DNA from: Coenobita brevimanus
Lineage: Eukaryota > Arthropoda > Malacostraca > Decapoda > Coenobitidae
Direction: 5' to 3'
Length of the DNA: 64,000 nt
NCBI GenBank assembly: GCA_032717465.1
Contig: CM064732.1
Location: forward strand, 34,013,455 to 34,077,454
Below, in pieces: positions 11,452 to 23,392 of the stretch. Made by a program: the position numbers and the translations under genes. Numbering within the stretch: position 1 is the stretch's first letter; each line of letters starts with the position of its first letter. The notes below the pieces were generated by a model that worked only from the letters and a program-made list of their open reading frames with translations, had not been told where the DNA came from and did not search any database.

Positions 11452-11720
11452 GGAGCTGCAGTGGCTCGATCGGCAGCGTAATCGTCTTAGAATCCGTGTA
11501 CCCCAAGTCTAGGTTTCAAATACATATCGTGTCAGATATTTCAGGTAGATGGTGACAATCGCCTCTTTCATATGTTTCCAGTTTCCATGTATGAACGCTG
11601 TCGAAACCTATGACAGGCAGACCAGCATATGTCAGGACTCCATATTATAATGATACAACTCATTGCATGATAGACTGATGTAGGAATCTACATCATCATA
11701 ATACAATTCATAATAGATAG
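11452..11720 (+). mobile_element. Possible second tRNA-like SINE, degenerate
   Basis: The first ~70 bases look tRNA-like. The segment GTGGCTCGATCGGCAGCG resembles an A-box region, and GGTTTCAAAT is a degraded B-box about 45 bases downstream. The body ends in CATCATCATAATA followed by ATAGATAG. It is a single copy in this window, so SINE status rests on this pattern alone. Confidence 0.4.
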
Positions 11721-12590
11721 TGTAACAGATAGGAACACCAGTCAAGGTGTGGGAAAAGGAAATATGTCAGCAAGAGTTAACAAAGGAAATGTGTTTGCGA
11801 TTTCAGTGGGAAAGGAAATGTGTCCGTTTTTCTGTAAGGAATGCCAGACGTGCACTATGTCACTGGAAACGCTACATGCACACAGACACACACAAGATTC
11901 TAGAACAATCCCAAATGTACAGTACACGGGACACTAGCTCTCCTGTACAAGAAGGAAGGGATTAGAGAGTCAGAAAGGGGCTAGCCACAGAACCGAGAGG
12001 TTGTGGAGAGAGGAAGAGAGAAGAGGGGTCCAGCGAGAACTTAGCTAGTAAATTACGTTCCTGTGTAATACATACACTGCTCAACTTAAACTTTTCCTTG
12101 AAGATAATAAACTACAATCAAGACCCTGTATCCATCTTTAACTTCTGTCTTTGACTACACGATAACTAAAATCAGTCTCAAGATTCACATATTATAGGGT
12201 CAAGATACCACATATCATAGTTTCAACACGTCAGCTTTCACATGTGTTACTTTTCCTACAGACACCCCTTCCCAATTTGCATTTGGCTAGGATGGGGAGG
12301 GGTTAATTTATGCATATCATTCTCCGTCCAGTCTCGGGCAACGATCCAGTCCTCCGGTGAACCTCTTATACTCCAGTAGATACTAATGCAGATGCGCTGA
12401 AACGAATCCAGAAATACATGAATTCATAGCCTATGCACAAGCATTTCAACACTTACAATTTCATGAACCTTCTTCCAAGCATACCAGTACATACAACCAT
12501 ATACACACTGAGACCAACTATTACACACATAAGCAAACAAATACAGTCATTCTTAGTTATACCTAACTTTATACACATCCATACTCACTT

Positions 12591-12597
<7 letters not shown>
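11721..12597. other. No recognisable feature
   Basis: Short spurious frames only. No repeat relation to other parts of the window was noticed. Confidence 0.5.
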
Positions 12598-12632
<35 letters not shown>

Positions 12633-12698
12633 CTACAATGTCTCACCATCCGTCCTTCTGTCACTCACTATTAATTTCCACTGCCGGTCTGGGGTTTA

Positions 12699-12737
<39 letters not shown>

Positions 12738-12740
12738 ATG

Positions 12741-12837
<97 letters not shown>

Positions 12838-12838
12838 C
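12598..12838. repeat. Microsatellite cluster (CA)n, (GT)n, (GA)n
   Basis: (CA)n lies at 12598-12629, (GT)n at 12701-12734 and a long, slightly interrupted (GA)n at 12745-12837. Confidence 0.95.
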
Positions 12839-13413
12839 TTGCAAACCTTTATTCATAGGTATGCACGTACATTATGTGTGCATGCATTCTTCATCATATA
12901 TAGTCTTGCATGGATATGAATAGGTATATAAATATTTTTCCGGGCTAGATATTAATGTATGTGCGTCTTTTTGGCCTTATTATCGTGGACATAGCCTTGG
13001 AAGATTTGAAGTACCTCATCATCTCTGATTTATTTATACGGTCCTCATAGCTCCTTTATCTCGTTTTGTTTAACCACGTCTTCATAGTGACACAGTTTTA
13101 TTTCATTCTTGACGTAATTCAACAATTTTACTCAGCCTAAACAAGGTGTCTAGAACTGGAAGGGACAGATAGGCTAGTTAACAAGTCCCTCATTGTTCGA
13201 GGTCTACCAAATTTCAGCATTATCGTTTGGAGCTGTTTAAAAATATCGCCAGCACCTCACTATTCTCTTGGCCTTACCAGCACCTCCTCATTCCTAACGT
13301 GATTATACCAAACCTTTTCACGTTACACCTCGTTATTCTTGTTAACCAATTACCTCTTCCTTCTTGGACTCGCGAAATGGATAGTCTGACCTCCGTTTAG
13401 ATTCGAGTACCTT

Positions 13414-13417
<4 letters not shown>
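12839..13417. other. No recognisable feature
   Basis: AT-rich sequence with no supported gene. Confidence 0.5.

Positions 13418-13484
<67 letters not shown>
13416..13484. repeat. (CA)n microsatellite
   Basis: About 33 CA units. Confidence 0.97.
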
Positions 13485-13487
<3 letters not shown>

Positions 13488-13589
13488 CATCTGGCACTAA
13501 TGAGAAAAAATGAGTCATGAATTTATGCTTGGGTTCTTTTCTTATTTAACTTTGGCCAGCTCCATGCTGCCCTTATTGTTAGTCGTGTT

Positions 13590-13645
13590 TTCTTTCTTTC
13601 TTTCTTACATTCTTCCTATCTTTCTCGTATTCTTTCTTTCTTTCT
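13590..13645. repeat. Interrupted (TTTC)n microsatellite
   Basis: TTTC units in two runs end exactly where LINE-1a copy C begins. Confidence 0.85.
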
Positions 13646-15161
13646 GGGGGAAAGCCCCAGGAATTGATGGAGTGTGTGGTGAAATGCTGAAGCATGGGGG
13701 AGAGATAGTAGTAGAATGGATGTGGAAGATGTGCAGATTGGCCTGGGAGGAAGGTAGAGTCCCGGAGGATTGGAAGTCAGGTATAACTCTTCCCTTGTAC
13801 AAAGGAAAAGGGGAAAAAGAAGTGTGTGGTAATCATAGGGGCATTTGTCTTCTTAGTATAATAGGAAAAGTGTATGGTAGGATACTTATTGACAGAGTTA
13901 GAGAAAGAACAGAGAAATTAGTTGGAGAAGAACAGGGAGGCTTTAGGAAGGGAAGAGGTTGTGTAGATCAGATATTCATTCTTAGATCTTTAGTGGAAAA
14001 GTTTCTAGAGAAGGGAAAGAAGTTGTATGCGGCTTTCATGGATTTGGAGAAAGCATATGACAGGGTGGATAGACAAGGATTGTGGAAAGTGTTAAGAATA
14101 TATGGAGTAGATGGAAAGTTGTTGAATGCTGTGAAGAGTATGTATGACGGTGCGAAGGCTGCAGTGCGTGTGGATGGTGAACTAAGTGAATTTTTCTCTT
14201 TGAAAGTTGGGTTGAAACAGGGATGTGTCATGTCGCCATGGTTGTTCAATCTGTACATGGATGGGGCAATAAAAGAGGTACAAGGTAGGGTAGTGGATGT
14301 TGGAGTGGCCCTGGTGAGAGAGGATAGTGTTTGGAAACTCCCTCTACTGTTGTTTGCAGATGATACTGTGTTGTTGAGTGAAGACGAAGGGGAGCTGCAA
14401 GACTTGATGGATGAGTTTGGGAGAGTGTGTAAGAAACGGAATCTAAAGGTGAATGTAGGGAAGAGTAAAGTGATGGTCTTTGAGAGAGAAGTCAGTGAAT
14501 GTACAGCGAGGTTGGATGGTGAGGAATTGGAAAATGTGAGTACGTTTAAGTACTTGGGTAGTGTGATGAGTAAGGATGGAGGTTTGGAGGGTGAAGTGCT
14601 TGAAAGGGTACAGCAGGGAAGAAAGGTTGCTGGTTCTTTGAAAGCAGTGATAAGAAACGGAAGTGAACATGGAAGTGAAAAAGTTACTACATGGCAGTAT
14701 TGTGATACCAACTCTAACGTATGGAAGTGAAGCTTGGACGTTGTTGGAAGGACACAAGTCAGGAGTGAGAGCAGTGGAAATGAGTTATTTAAAAGGAGCC
14801 TGTGGAGTCACATGGAGAGACAGGCTGACAAATGAGGATATAAAGGAGCGTTGTGGTGTGGATATGGATGTGATAGGATGCGTTATGAGGAACACACTGA
14901 GATGGTTTGGGCATGTGGATAGGATGGAGGGTGAAAGACTGACGAAGAGAGTGTATGTGAGTGAGGTGGAGGGGGGAAGAGGAAGGGGGAGGCCGAGGAT
15001 GAGATGGAGGGATGGGGTGGAGAGGTATATGAGAGAGGGGGTGTGTGAGTTGGGAGCAGGGCAGTGAAATGGCGGGGGACAGTGCGACTTGGAGGCGATT
15101 TGGTTGTGGCCACCACAAACGGGATTGAGGCGTCTGGCAATAGATAGATAGATAGACTTCT
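13646..15161 (+). mobile_element. LINE-1a copy C, 5'-truncated
   Basis: The element begins at the GKAPGIDG coding block directly after a (TTTC)n tract and ends in (GATA)n at about 15140-15161. It lacks the 5-nt insertion carried by copies A and B, so it represents a less damaged lineage. Confidence 0.92.
13647..15067 (+). pseudogene. LINE-1a reverse transcriptase, longest uninterrupted RT frame (copy C)
   Basis: One frame from 13647 to about 14660 holds the fingers-palm region without a stop: APGIDGV, PLYKGKG, FRKGRGC, MDLEKAYDRV, LKQGCVMSPW and FADD at 14353-14364. A one-base loss near 14662 shifts the frame. The thumb and C-terminal part (TLTYGSEAW, RWFGHVDRM, GRGRPRMRW) continue at 14663-15067. 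The ~45 residues that precede 13647 in the same open frame come from flanking DNA and do not belong to the element. The endonuclease is absent. Confidence 0.9.
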
Positions 15162-15241
15162 TCCTTTCAGAATTAACCGAGTCCGACCAAACTTGAACAC
15201 AGTGACCAGCCTGTGACCTAGTTTTGCCCGAAAGATTTTGA

Positions 15242-15270
15242 TTGCTAGGCAACTACTTGTTGCCTAGCAA
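15242..15270. repeat. Perfect 11-bp inverted repeat (stem-loop)
   Basis: TTGCTAGGCAA and its exact reverse complement TTGCCTAGCAA are separated by 7 bases. The region lies just right of LINE-1a copy C. Function unknown. Confidence 0.8.
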
Positions 15271-15454
15271 CGGCTGAAAACCCACTATTTCGTACTTTTC
15301 ACGTTTTTAGCAATAGAAGCATTGCTAATGGGCATAGAAAGCTTTGACTTCTTTAAGAGTAAGGTTGAGATCATTCCCTATTGGAAGTGTGCCATCCATT
15401 TTTTCCCTCTCTTCTCTAGTTTTTGAATGATAATCCTAGGAAGATTGGCCTCGG

Positions 15455-16095
15455 CATCCCTAGCAACCAGTGCCAGTTTTCGAAAATGCCACACCTAGTT
15501 CCCCAGCAGCTCAATGGAACTGTATGGAAGTTGGCATGATTATAGACATTGACTAGCACTACAATTCTTTACGGTACACCTATGGGCCATATTGGCCAGG
15601 TCATTGGTCAAAGGTCATCAAATAAGAAACTGGTGAAAATAACTAAAATCAACACTATGCTCGTGCGAAATTCTAAGGTTCTGAAGATTGTTAAGCCAGG
15701 GCCATGATTATTGGATGGAATGTTGCACTTGAGTACCTCCAGACAAAAATGACAGTGTCGAATCTCACTTCCAGTTGCTGGCAGCGCCACCTAGAGGTTG
15801 TACTTTTGGTGGGCCATTCAACAAATTTCAAGTTCCCTAACTCCACAATGGGTGGATGGAATTGAATGAAACTTTGCATGCATATAAACGTTAATGAATA
15901 CTTCAAGTGTGCTCTATACCTGCATGACCTATATCCGCCAAGTCAAAAGTCAAAGGGCATCAAGTGCAGAAACTATGAAATGCACTTAAATTACGACCTT
16001 GCTTGCACGAAATGCTAAGGTTCCGAAGATTATTAAGCCAGGGCCACGATTCTTGGGTGGAATGTTGCACTGGAGTGCCTCAATATAAATATGAC
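15455..16095 (+). repeat. Tandem pair of a diverged ~345-bp repeat
   Basis: The block around 15600-15745 (GGTCATCAAATAAGAAAC, TTCTAAGGTTCTGAAGATTG, TTAAGCCAGGGCCATGATT) recurs about 345 bases downstream at 15948-16080 with roughly 80% identity by eye. Flanking parts (GCATGATTATAGACATT against GCATGCATATAAACGTT) also match. This fits a dispersed or satellite-like repeat in two tandem units. Confidence 0.7.
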
Positions 16096-16330
16096 TTTTA
16101 GTTTCGAAACTCCCTTACGGTCGCTGACAAAGCTTGATCTGCTTAGATCTGGCCATCGTCGCCTACAGGATTGTTTCATTCTTTTGACTTCTCTTTCCTG
16201 CATTTCCATTTGCATTCTTGTGTTTGGTTCCTGTAATGCATTTCGTTTTTTTTTTTTTTTTCACTGTCTGCCAATCAGTGTGTTAATTAAGGAATACGTT
16301 TTCTCACGTCTGATTCTTTGAAGTCACTGT

Positions 16331-16331
16331 G

Positions 16332-16408
<77 letters not shown>
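16331..16408. repeat. (CA)n-(CT)n compound microsatellite
   Basis: CA units followed directly by about 24 CT units. A short T-run lies at about 16247-16261. Confidence 0.95.
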
Positions 16409-16410
<2 letters not shown>

Positions 16411-18059
16411 TAGTTTCAGATTTTTCCTGTCACTCAACCATTCTATCAGTCTTAATGTACGAGTATACCTAACTTTGCCGATGTAGGATAAAAATTATAT
16501 TTTAAATGAACGTAGTTAATTCCACACTCTGGATATTAAACAACTGTTATAGAACCCTTTCCTACCCCACCCAAACATTGCCACCTACAGTTCAAACCAC
16601 ACCCAAGTCATCTATCACTGAAAGACCGCCTGGTCTATCTACGGTTCCAGTAGGTAAGTGTGATGAAGCTTCCTTATAGCAGAGTTAGCTTCTGTTCCAC
16701 AAGACTCACGTCATTAAAGCATCTCTTTAATACCATTATCCATGAAAAACGATCTCCAACATATGGTCACTGTGAACGGAGAGAAGCAGCATCGAAGTTA
16801 TAACATTTTAAGGTGTCAGGCATGTAGGTTAACTCCGGAAATTCAGAAAACGGACTGTTTTATTTGTACCTGGAAATGGAAACATGATATAAACAATCTC
16901 TATACAGTGCTTTTCCTACTTCATTTTTTTCACTTCACCCATTCCTTCCTCATTTAAAATTAGTTTTCCCATTTTCACCCAGACATTCCCAGATTTTTAC
17001 CCATCTCGCTTATCCAACCCCACTTTCAGCTCCTTCCTCGTGTTTCCCAACCCATCTCCACATCTCTCATTCCTTCCTCCCATCTCCACATCACCTGCAC
17101 CCCCAAATCTTCACAAATCTTTACATCCCCCTCGATCTTTACATCATCATCCATCCCCACATCACCCTGCTATCTATGCCCATCCTACTTCCCAAATTCT
17201 CCCGACATCCTCACCCGTCCCATCCACACCCTCCTCCCTAACCACCTCCCCCTCCATCAACTTTCCGGTACAGGCAATCCATAGAAGAAACTGCTAAGAA
17301 AGTCCTCTAGGGAGGAGGCCATCAGCACCTCTATGTCAGCCCCCACCTTCCTTCTCTTGTTCTCTAATTATTTTTCCTTCTTGTGTAAGCTCCACCTTCC
17401 TCCTACGTCTCTTCCTCCTTCTCCTCCTGTCAACATGTCCAGTGAAATAAGTTAAACACTCATTCATTCACCATGCAAGTCCCCCAAGTCCTCACTGTAC
17501 CTTCCAGTCCTGCTTTGAAAAAAAGTCGTCGCACGTGGCATGACCATAGGTTTTTTTTTTTTTTTTTTTTTTAATAATAGATTTCATTTCACCTGTATGC
17601 CAAGCGTGATGTCATCGTTCGACTGATATCCCGCAGACGACATTGTTCACCTACCTTTTTGTAGGTGATATGCCACACTATGGATGGTGTGTCGCTAGAA
17701 GAAGGATCTTCGATGAGTAGGGACAAAATCATCTGAAGGTCGTTTTGTCAAGGCAACCTCTTATAGGATTCAACGTCATGCAATGGACAGATCTAGAGTC
17801 ATCGCCATGTAGGAGTTTATCTAACCCGTCTGCTTCTCTCATTTTTCCTCGTGTGTTTCAATACATTCCTTTCTTTGATCCTCCTTCACCCATTATTTGA
17901 GGTTCGTCCAACATGAAATATAACTGCCTGGTGATCAGACAGAAAAATGGAGGTTGAAGGCCGCTAAGTAACAAAGCAGATAACTAACAAGATGTGATGG
18001 TGGTCAGACACAGAAATGAAGAAAGGCAGTGAGCAACGAAATTTGGAGGTGATCAGGCA
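16409..18059. other. No gene seen; pyrimidine-rich CCATCTCCACATC stretch
   Basis: Low-complexity C/T-rich sequence (about 16930-17260) has short CCCATC and CACATC repeats, and a T-run lies at 17551-17571. No supported coding region. Confidence 0.5.
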
Positions 18060-18255
18060 CATAAATGAAGGTGAGGGATTGCGAGGTAACGAGGTATAAC
18101 GGTAAAGGAGAGAGGCAGAGAGATGACGAGGTGTGGCGGTAAAGGTAAGGCTGCGAGGTAACGAGGTTTGGCGGTGAAGGTGAGACGGAACGAGATAACG
18201 AGGTTCGGCTGTTAAAGTGAGAGGCAACGAGATAACGAGGTTTGGTGGTGACTGC
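18060..18255 (+). repeat. Degenerate ~40-bp minisatellite
   Basis: About five imperfect units of the kind GCGAGGTAACGAGGTTTGG-CGGTGAAGGTGAGA. The open frames over it are repeat artefacts. Confidence 0.7.
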
Positions 18256-19216
<961 letters not shown>

Positions 19217-20995
19217 CAGCCAAGGTAAGACTGTAAAGAAAATGGTTGAAGAGACGAAGGGGAAGACATGAGGAAACAGCTCTTGTGAAAAGAGTGAAGA
19301 ATTGGAAGACAGTGAGAAAATGGCAGAGTATAAGAGCATAGTGGAAGAAAGATTAGGAAGGTATGAGTTAGAGCAGATGGAAGGGGTGGAAGACATATGT
19401 AATATATTCACGAAAGAGATAGGCGCAGCGTGTGCGGTGGTTTGTGGAGTGAGGAGGAGATGCAGGGGTGTCCAAGGGACAGCATGGTGGAATGATGAGG
19501 TGAAAGGAGCTGTGGAACAAAAGAAGGCATATAGTGAATGGCTAGTGAATAGAGGTAGGGGAGAAGATGAGAGAGAGAAGAGAAAGGTATATGTGAGCAG
19601 GAGAAGGGAGGTGAAGAGACTGGTGAAGGAGAGTAAGAAGAAAGTGGATGAAGAGTTTGGGAGGAATCTGAGTGTGAAATGGAGAGAGTGTAAGAAATTG
19701 TTTTGGAAGGAGGTGAAGAAAGTAAGGCAGTGTGAAAGGGGTAATAGTAGGGGAGTGAAAGATAGGAATAATAGTTTGTTGGTGGAGATGAGGGAGAAAT
19801 TGAGGAGATGGAAGGAGCACTTTGAGGATTTGTTGAATGTAGAGAGTGAGAGCAGTGCGAGTATAAGTGGTTGGGATATGGCTGGGAGAAGGAGAGATGA
19901 GAGGAGGGAGGAAGAGATCAGTAGGGCGGAAACAGTGGAAGCAATGAAGAAGATCAAGATGAGAAAAGCCCCAGGAATTGATGGAGTGTGTGGTGAAATG
20001 CTGAGGTATGAGGATGAGACTGTAGTGGAGTTGATATGGAAGTTATATATATTGGCTTGGGAAGAGGGAAGGGCTCCAGGGGACTGGAAATCAGGTATAA
20101 TTGCTCCTTTATACAAAGGAAAAAGGGAGAGACAAGTATGTCATAACCATAGGGGTAATTGCCTTCTTAGTGTGACTGGAAAAATATATGGTAGAATACT
20201 CATTGATAGGGTTAGGCATATAACAGAGGAGCTAGTTGGAGAAGAACAAAGGGGATTTAGGAAGGGAAAAGGTTGTGTAGATCAGATATTTGTTCTAAGA
20301 TGTTTAGAGGAGAAGTATCTAGAGAAGGGAAAGAAAATATATGCTGTCTTCATGAACTTGGAGAGAGCTTATGACAGAATAGATAGATAAGGTATGTGGA
20401 AGGTACTGAGAATATATTAAGTGGAGGGGAAATTGTTGAGTGCTGTGAAAAGTATGTATGAAGGAGCTAGGGCTACGGTCCTAGTGGACGGTGAGCTGAG
20501 CGAGTTCTTTGATCTCAATGTGGGACTGAAACTGGGTTGTGTGATGTCTCCATGGCTGTTTAATATATACATGGATGGGGTTGTAAAGGAGGTGCAAGGT
20601 AGGGCAGTGGATGTGGGGGTGGCTCTAATGAATGAGGGTGAGATTTGGAAGATTCCGGTGTCGTTGATGATACAGTATTGTTGAGTGAAGATGAATGGGA
20701 GTTGCAAGGTTTGGGGAATGAATTTGGGACAGTGTGTAGGAAGAGGAATTTGAAAGTTAATGTAAACAAGAGTAAAGTTATGGTGTTTGAGAGGAATGAA
20801 GTCACAGAATGCACGGTGAGGTTGGATGGTGAGGATATGGAGAATGTCAGTGCTTTCAAGTACTTGGGTAGTGTGATGAGTAATGATGGAACTTTGGGGG
20901 ATGAAGTGCGTGAAAGGGTACAGCAGGGAAGGATGGTTGTTGGTTCACTGAAAGCAGTGATGAGAAATAGGGAGGTGAGTATGGAAGTTAAGAAG

Positions 20996-21220
20996 TCTAT
21001 CTATCTATCTATCTATTGCCAGACGCCATAATCCCGTAAGGGGTGGCCGTTTGACTTTGAGTTACTTGTTTTACGGAGAGGGGCACTAACCCTCCACCAA
21101 CCCACTTGTTGACATGTAGGGAGCACGTATGGTTTGGTTATATGGTTACCACCCAGCGTTGTAAATGATTTCTTGCTTACAGGAAACCATTTGGCTTGTC
21201 ACTCAATGTAAAGCCACCTG
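20996..21220 (-). mobile_element. SINE-like repeat with LINE-1a 3' tail, copy 2
   Basis: Inverted copy of 4447-4661. It begins on the plus strand with (TCTA)n, the reverse of a GATA tail, and its 3' block on the minus strand contains CGGGATT and GGCGTCTGGCAATAGATAG as in LINE-1a copy C. It forms the left edge of the insertion that splits LINE copy D. Confidence 0.8.
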
Positions 21221-22235
21221 TAAAGGAAAGAAAAGCAATAAGAAGTGACAGGAAAGATGGGAGACAACATAAAAATTTTGACATTTCAGTACAGCTACAG
21301 CAATCTAGTAATCCAGATACCTAATTAATCTGAACAGTTAAACAGACACCAACTTCCAGTCTAGATATACATACAGATGTATTCATAAGTTCAGATAAAC
21401 ATCTATAGTTGAAACATCAACTCATGCTGTTCTTGTTGTTCCTTAACCCCAGTCTGTCTGGCTAATCAGACCTCTCAACCGCAGGTTAGCAACTGCTTCT
21501 GTAGGGCTGCCGTACAGTATGTACACCATTCAGGGAACTGGTGCCTCCCTGTGGTAGACAACGCCTGCCAGGGTCGGACCAAGGTCCTTCCCCACAGTGA
21601 GGGGCAGGGAAATATTGTACTTGTATGAGGAGGTGGCTCCCAGGTGGACACTGCACCTGCTTAGTTCCATTTAGGGTGAACAGTGCCACCATGTGTAGGT
21701 TTCTCACCAGTGCCATTTACTGCCTGGTGTATTGATCATCAGCATACTAGGCAGTAAATGCTATAGTTCTATATTCCATCAGCAGTGGACACTCCAGAAG
21801 ACAACATGAGCACATATATTATCCCAACTAAGGAATGAAACTATATACAAGTTTTCCCCACATTACTGGTTTTTCCATATATTACTGCATAAACTAATGC
21901 ACAGTATTTTTGTTTTCTCTGAAACTGGAAACTCACATGGAAGATCTTCACATGCCAGTGGTAAATATGTATGTACTGTAAGATGCAAATATGGTATTCC
22001 ACAGTTTCAGAAGCAATTTTATACTGAGATAAATAGAGTTCCACTGGATGCAGATTAAACATATGCAAGTCCTTTAACATATAACAAACATTTCCCTGGC
22101 AGCCTACCCTCACCTCACAAAATTAACAGACCACATAATCACTTTTTCTTCAACTAGTAAACAAAGACAAGCTCAATTATAAATGTTACAGTACAGTAAT
22201 ATGCAAATTCCAGGTATATGCAATAACCTGTCAGT
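21221..22235. other. Remainder of the insertion in LINE copy D; origin unknown
   Basis: About 1 kb without convincing coding sequence lies between the SINE-like repeat and the resumption of LINE copy D. I could not match it to another part of the window, nor find target-site duplications at the ends of the whole insert. Confidence 0.45.
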
Positions 22236-22703
22236 GCATGATAATATTGTGATCCCTACCCTGACGTATGGACGCGAGACATGGACCTTGCAAGAGGGGA
22301 ACAAGTCAATAGTGAGAGCAGTGGAAATGAGTTACTTGAGAGAAGCATGTGGAGTGACATGGAGGGACAGGTTGACAAATGAAGAAGTGAAAGCACGTAG
22401 TGGGGTGGATGTGGATGTGGTTGAGAAGATTAGGAGAAATACACTGAGGAGGTTTGGACATGTGGAGAAAATGAAGAATGAAAGATTGACTAAGAGGGTG
22501 TGTGTAGGTAAGGTGGAGGGAGGGAGAGGGAGGGGAAGACCGAGGATGAGTTGGAGGGATGGAGTTGAGAGGTATATGAGGGAGGGGTGGAGTGAGTTGG
22601 GGGGAGGGTAGTCAAATGGTGAGTGACAGAGCGACTTGGAGGCGTTTTGTCTGCGGCCACCCTTTGCGAGATTAGGGTGTCGGGCTATAGATAGATAGAT
22701 AGA

Positions 22704-23082
22704 TCATCAGCCGTTTGAGTGTCCTCTGCAGGACCGGCCTATCCCTACCGAAGCAGGAACAATACAGCCAATGTATTTTCTACCCTGTGGCTTAAGCTGT
22801 CTGGTAGAGACTGTATGTAGGGTGAGAAGTGTTTATATGTATAATTGTAATGTTGGAGTGGCTCTGGGAGTCCGTGAACCAAGTGTAATCAGCCCGCCTT
22901 AAGCCGACTGGGCGCAAGCATACTAGTATGCGACACTGGTTCAATCACAACACCCCTTATGTCCGCTAAAGCAGTAAGTGGTTCTGTGAACGCTTCCCAA
23001 AGTTTTACAACTCTGGCGGGAGGCGAACCTGAGTCCACCAGTGTGCGAGATGCACACTTACCACTTTACCACAGAGGCTCCA
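22704..23082 (-). mobile_element. SINE-T copy 3
   Basis: Reverse-complement copy of 4928-5320. Its 3' end (ATCATCAGCCG on the plus strand) sits directly in the (GATA)n tail of LINE copy D. Its tRNA-like head ends at GGCTCC (23081), followed by (AT)n. Confidence 0.9.
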
Positions 23083-23114
23083 TATATCTATATATATATA
23101 TATATATAGATAAC

Positions 23115-23145
<31 letters not shown>

Positions 23146-23159
23146 ATATATATATATAA

Positions 23160-23220
<61 letters not shown>

Positions 23221-23235
23221 TTTGTGTGTGTGTGA
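23083..23235. repeat. (AT)n and (GT)n compound microsatellite
   Basis: Interrupted AT/TA runs at 23083-23158, then about 35 GT-type units with TTTG interruptions. Confidence 0.95.
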
Positions 23236-23392
23236 GGAAGAGAGCAGTGGCTTGGAAAGCGCAATTTAATGAGGAAAAACAGTACCAAACATGTCCATTG
23301 TGCCAACGGTTTGGAATGCATTTGTTACATCCTCAAGGCACATACTATATAACAGAAGTAAAATTTTATAAAAGCAGTTTTATAATCTATTA

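Larger units (their letters stand above)
19302..22611 (+). pseudogene. LINE-1a-like reverse transcriptase, multiply broken (copy D)
   Basis: 19302-20390 encodes the linker and RT fingers (KAPGIDG, PLYKGKR, FRKGKGC, FMNLERAYDRIDR). It ends at a TAG where the other copies have the QGLWKVLRIYG block. 20421-20684 holds LKLGCVMSPWLFNIYMDG. The catalytic FADD box is damaged: bases are missing near 20660, so only DDTVLLSEDE remains in the 20645-21031 frame. The gene is then interrupted at 20996 and the C-terminal part (TLTYGRETW, RRFGHVEKM) lies at 22236-22611. Confidence 0.87.
19217..22707 (+). mobile_element. LINE-1a-related copy D, split by a 1.24-kb insertion
   Basis: Similarity to LINE-1a runs from about 19217 to 20995 and resumes at about 22236-22707, ending in (GATA)n. 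The break falls between the codons for EVKK and LHDSIVIPTLTYG. This copy is more diverged from A-C (for example KMRKAPGIDG, GNCLLSVTGK), so it belongs to an older or sister subfamily. Confidence 0.88.

Noticed and set aside
13510..13646. Apparent N-terminal extension of the RT frame in LINE copy C
   Set aside because: Its ~45 codons lie in flanking (TTTC)-rich DNA and are absent from the other copies. The hydrophobic stretch is not a signal peptide of the element.
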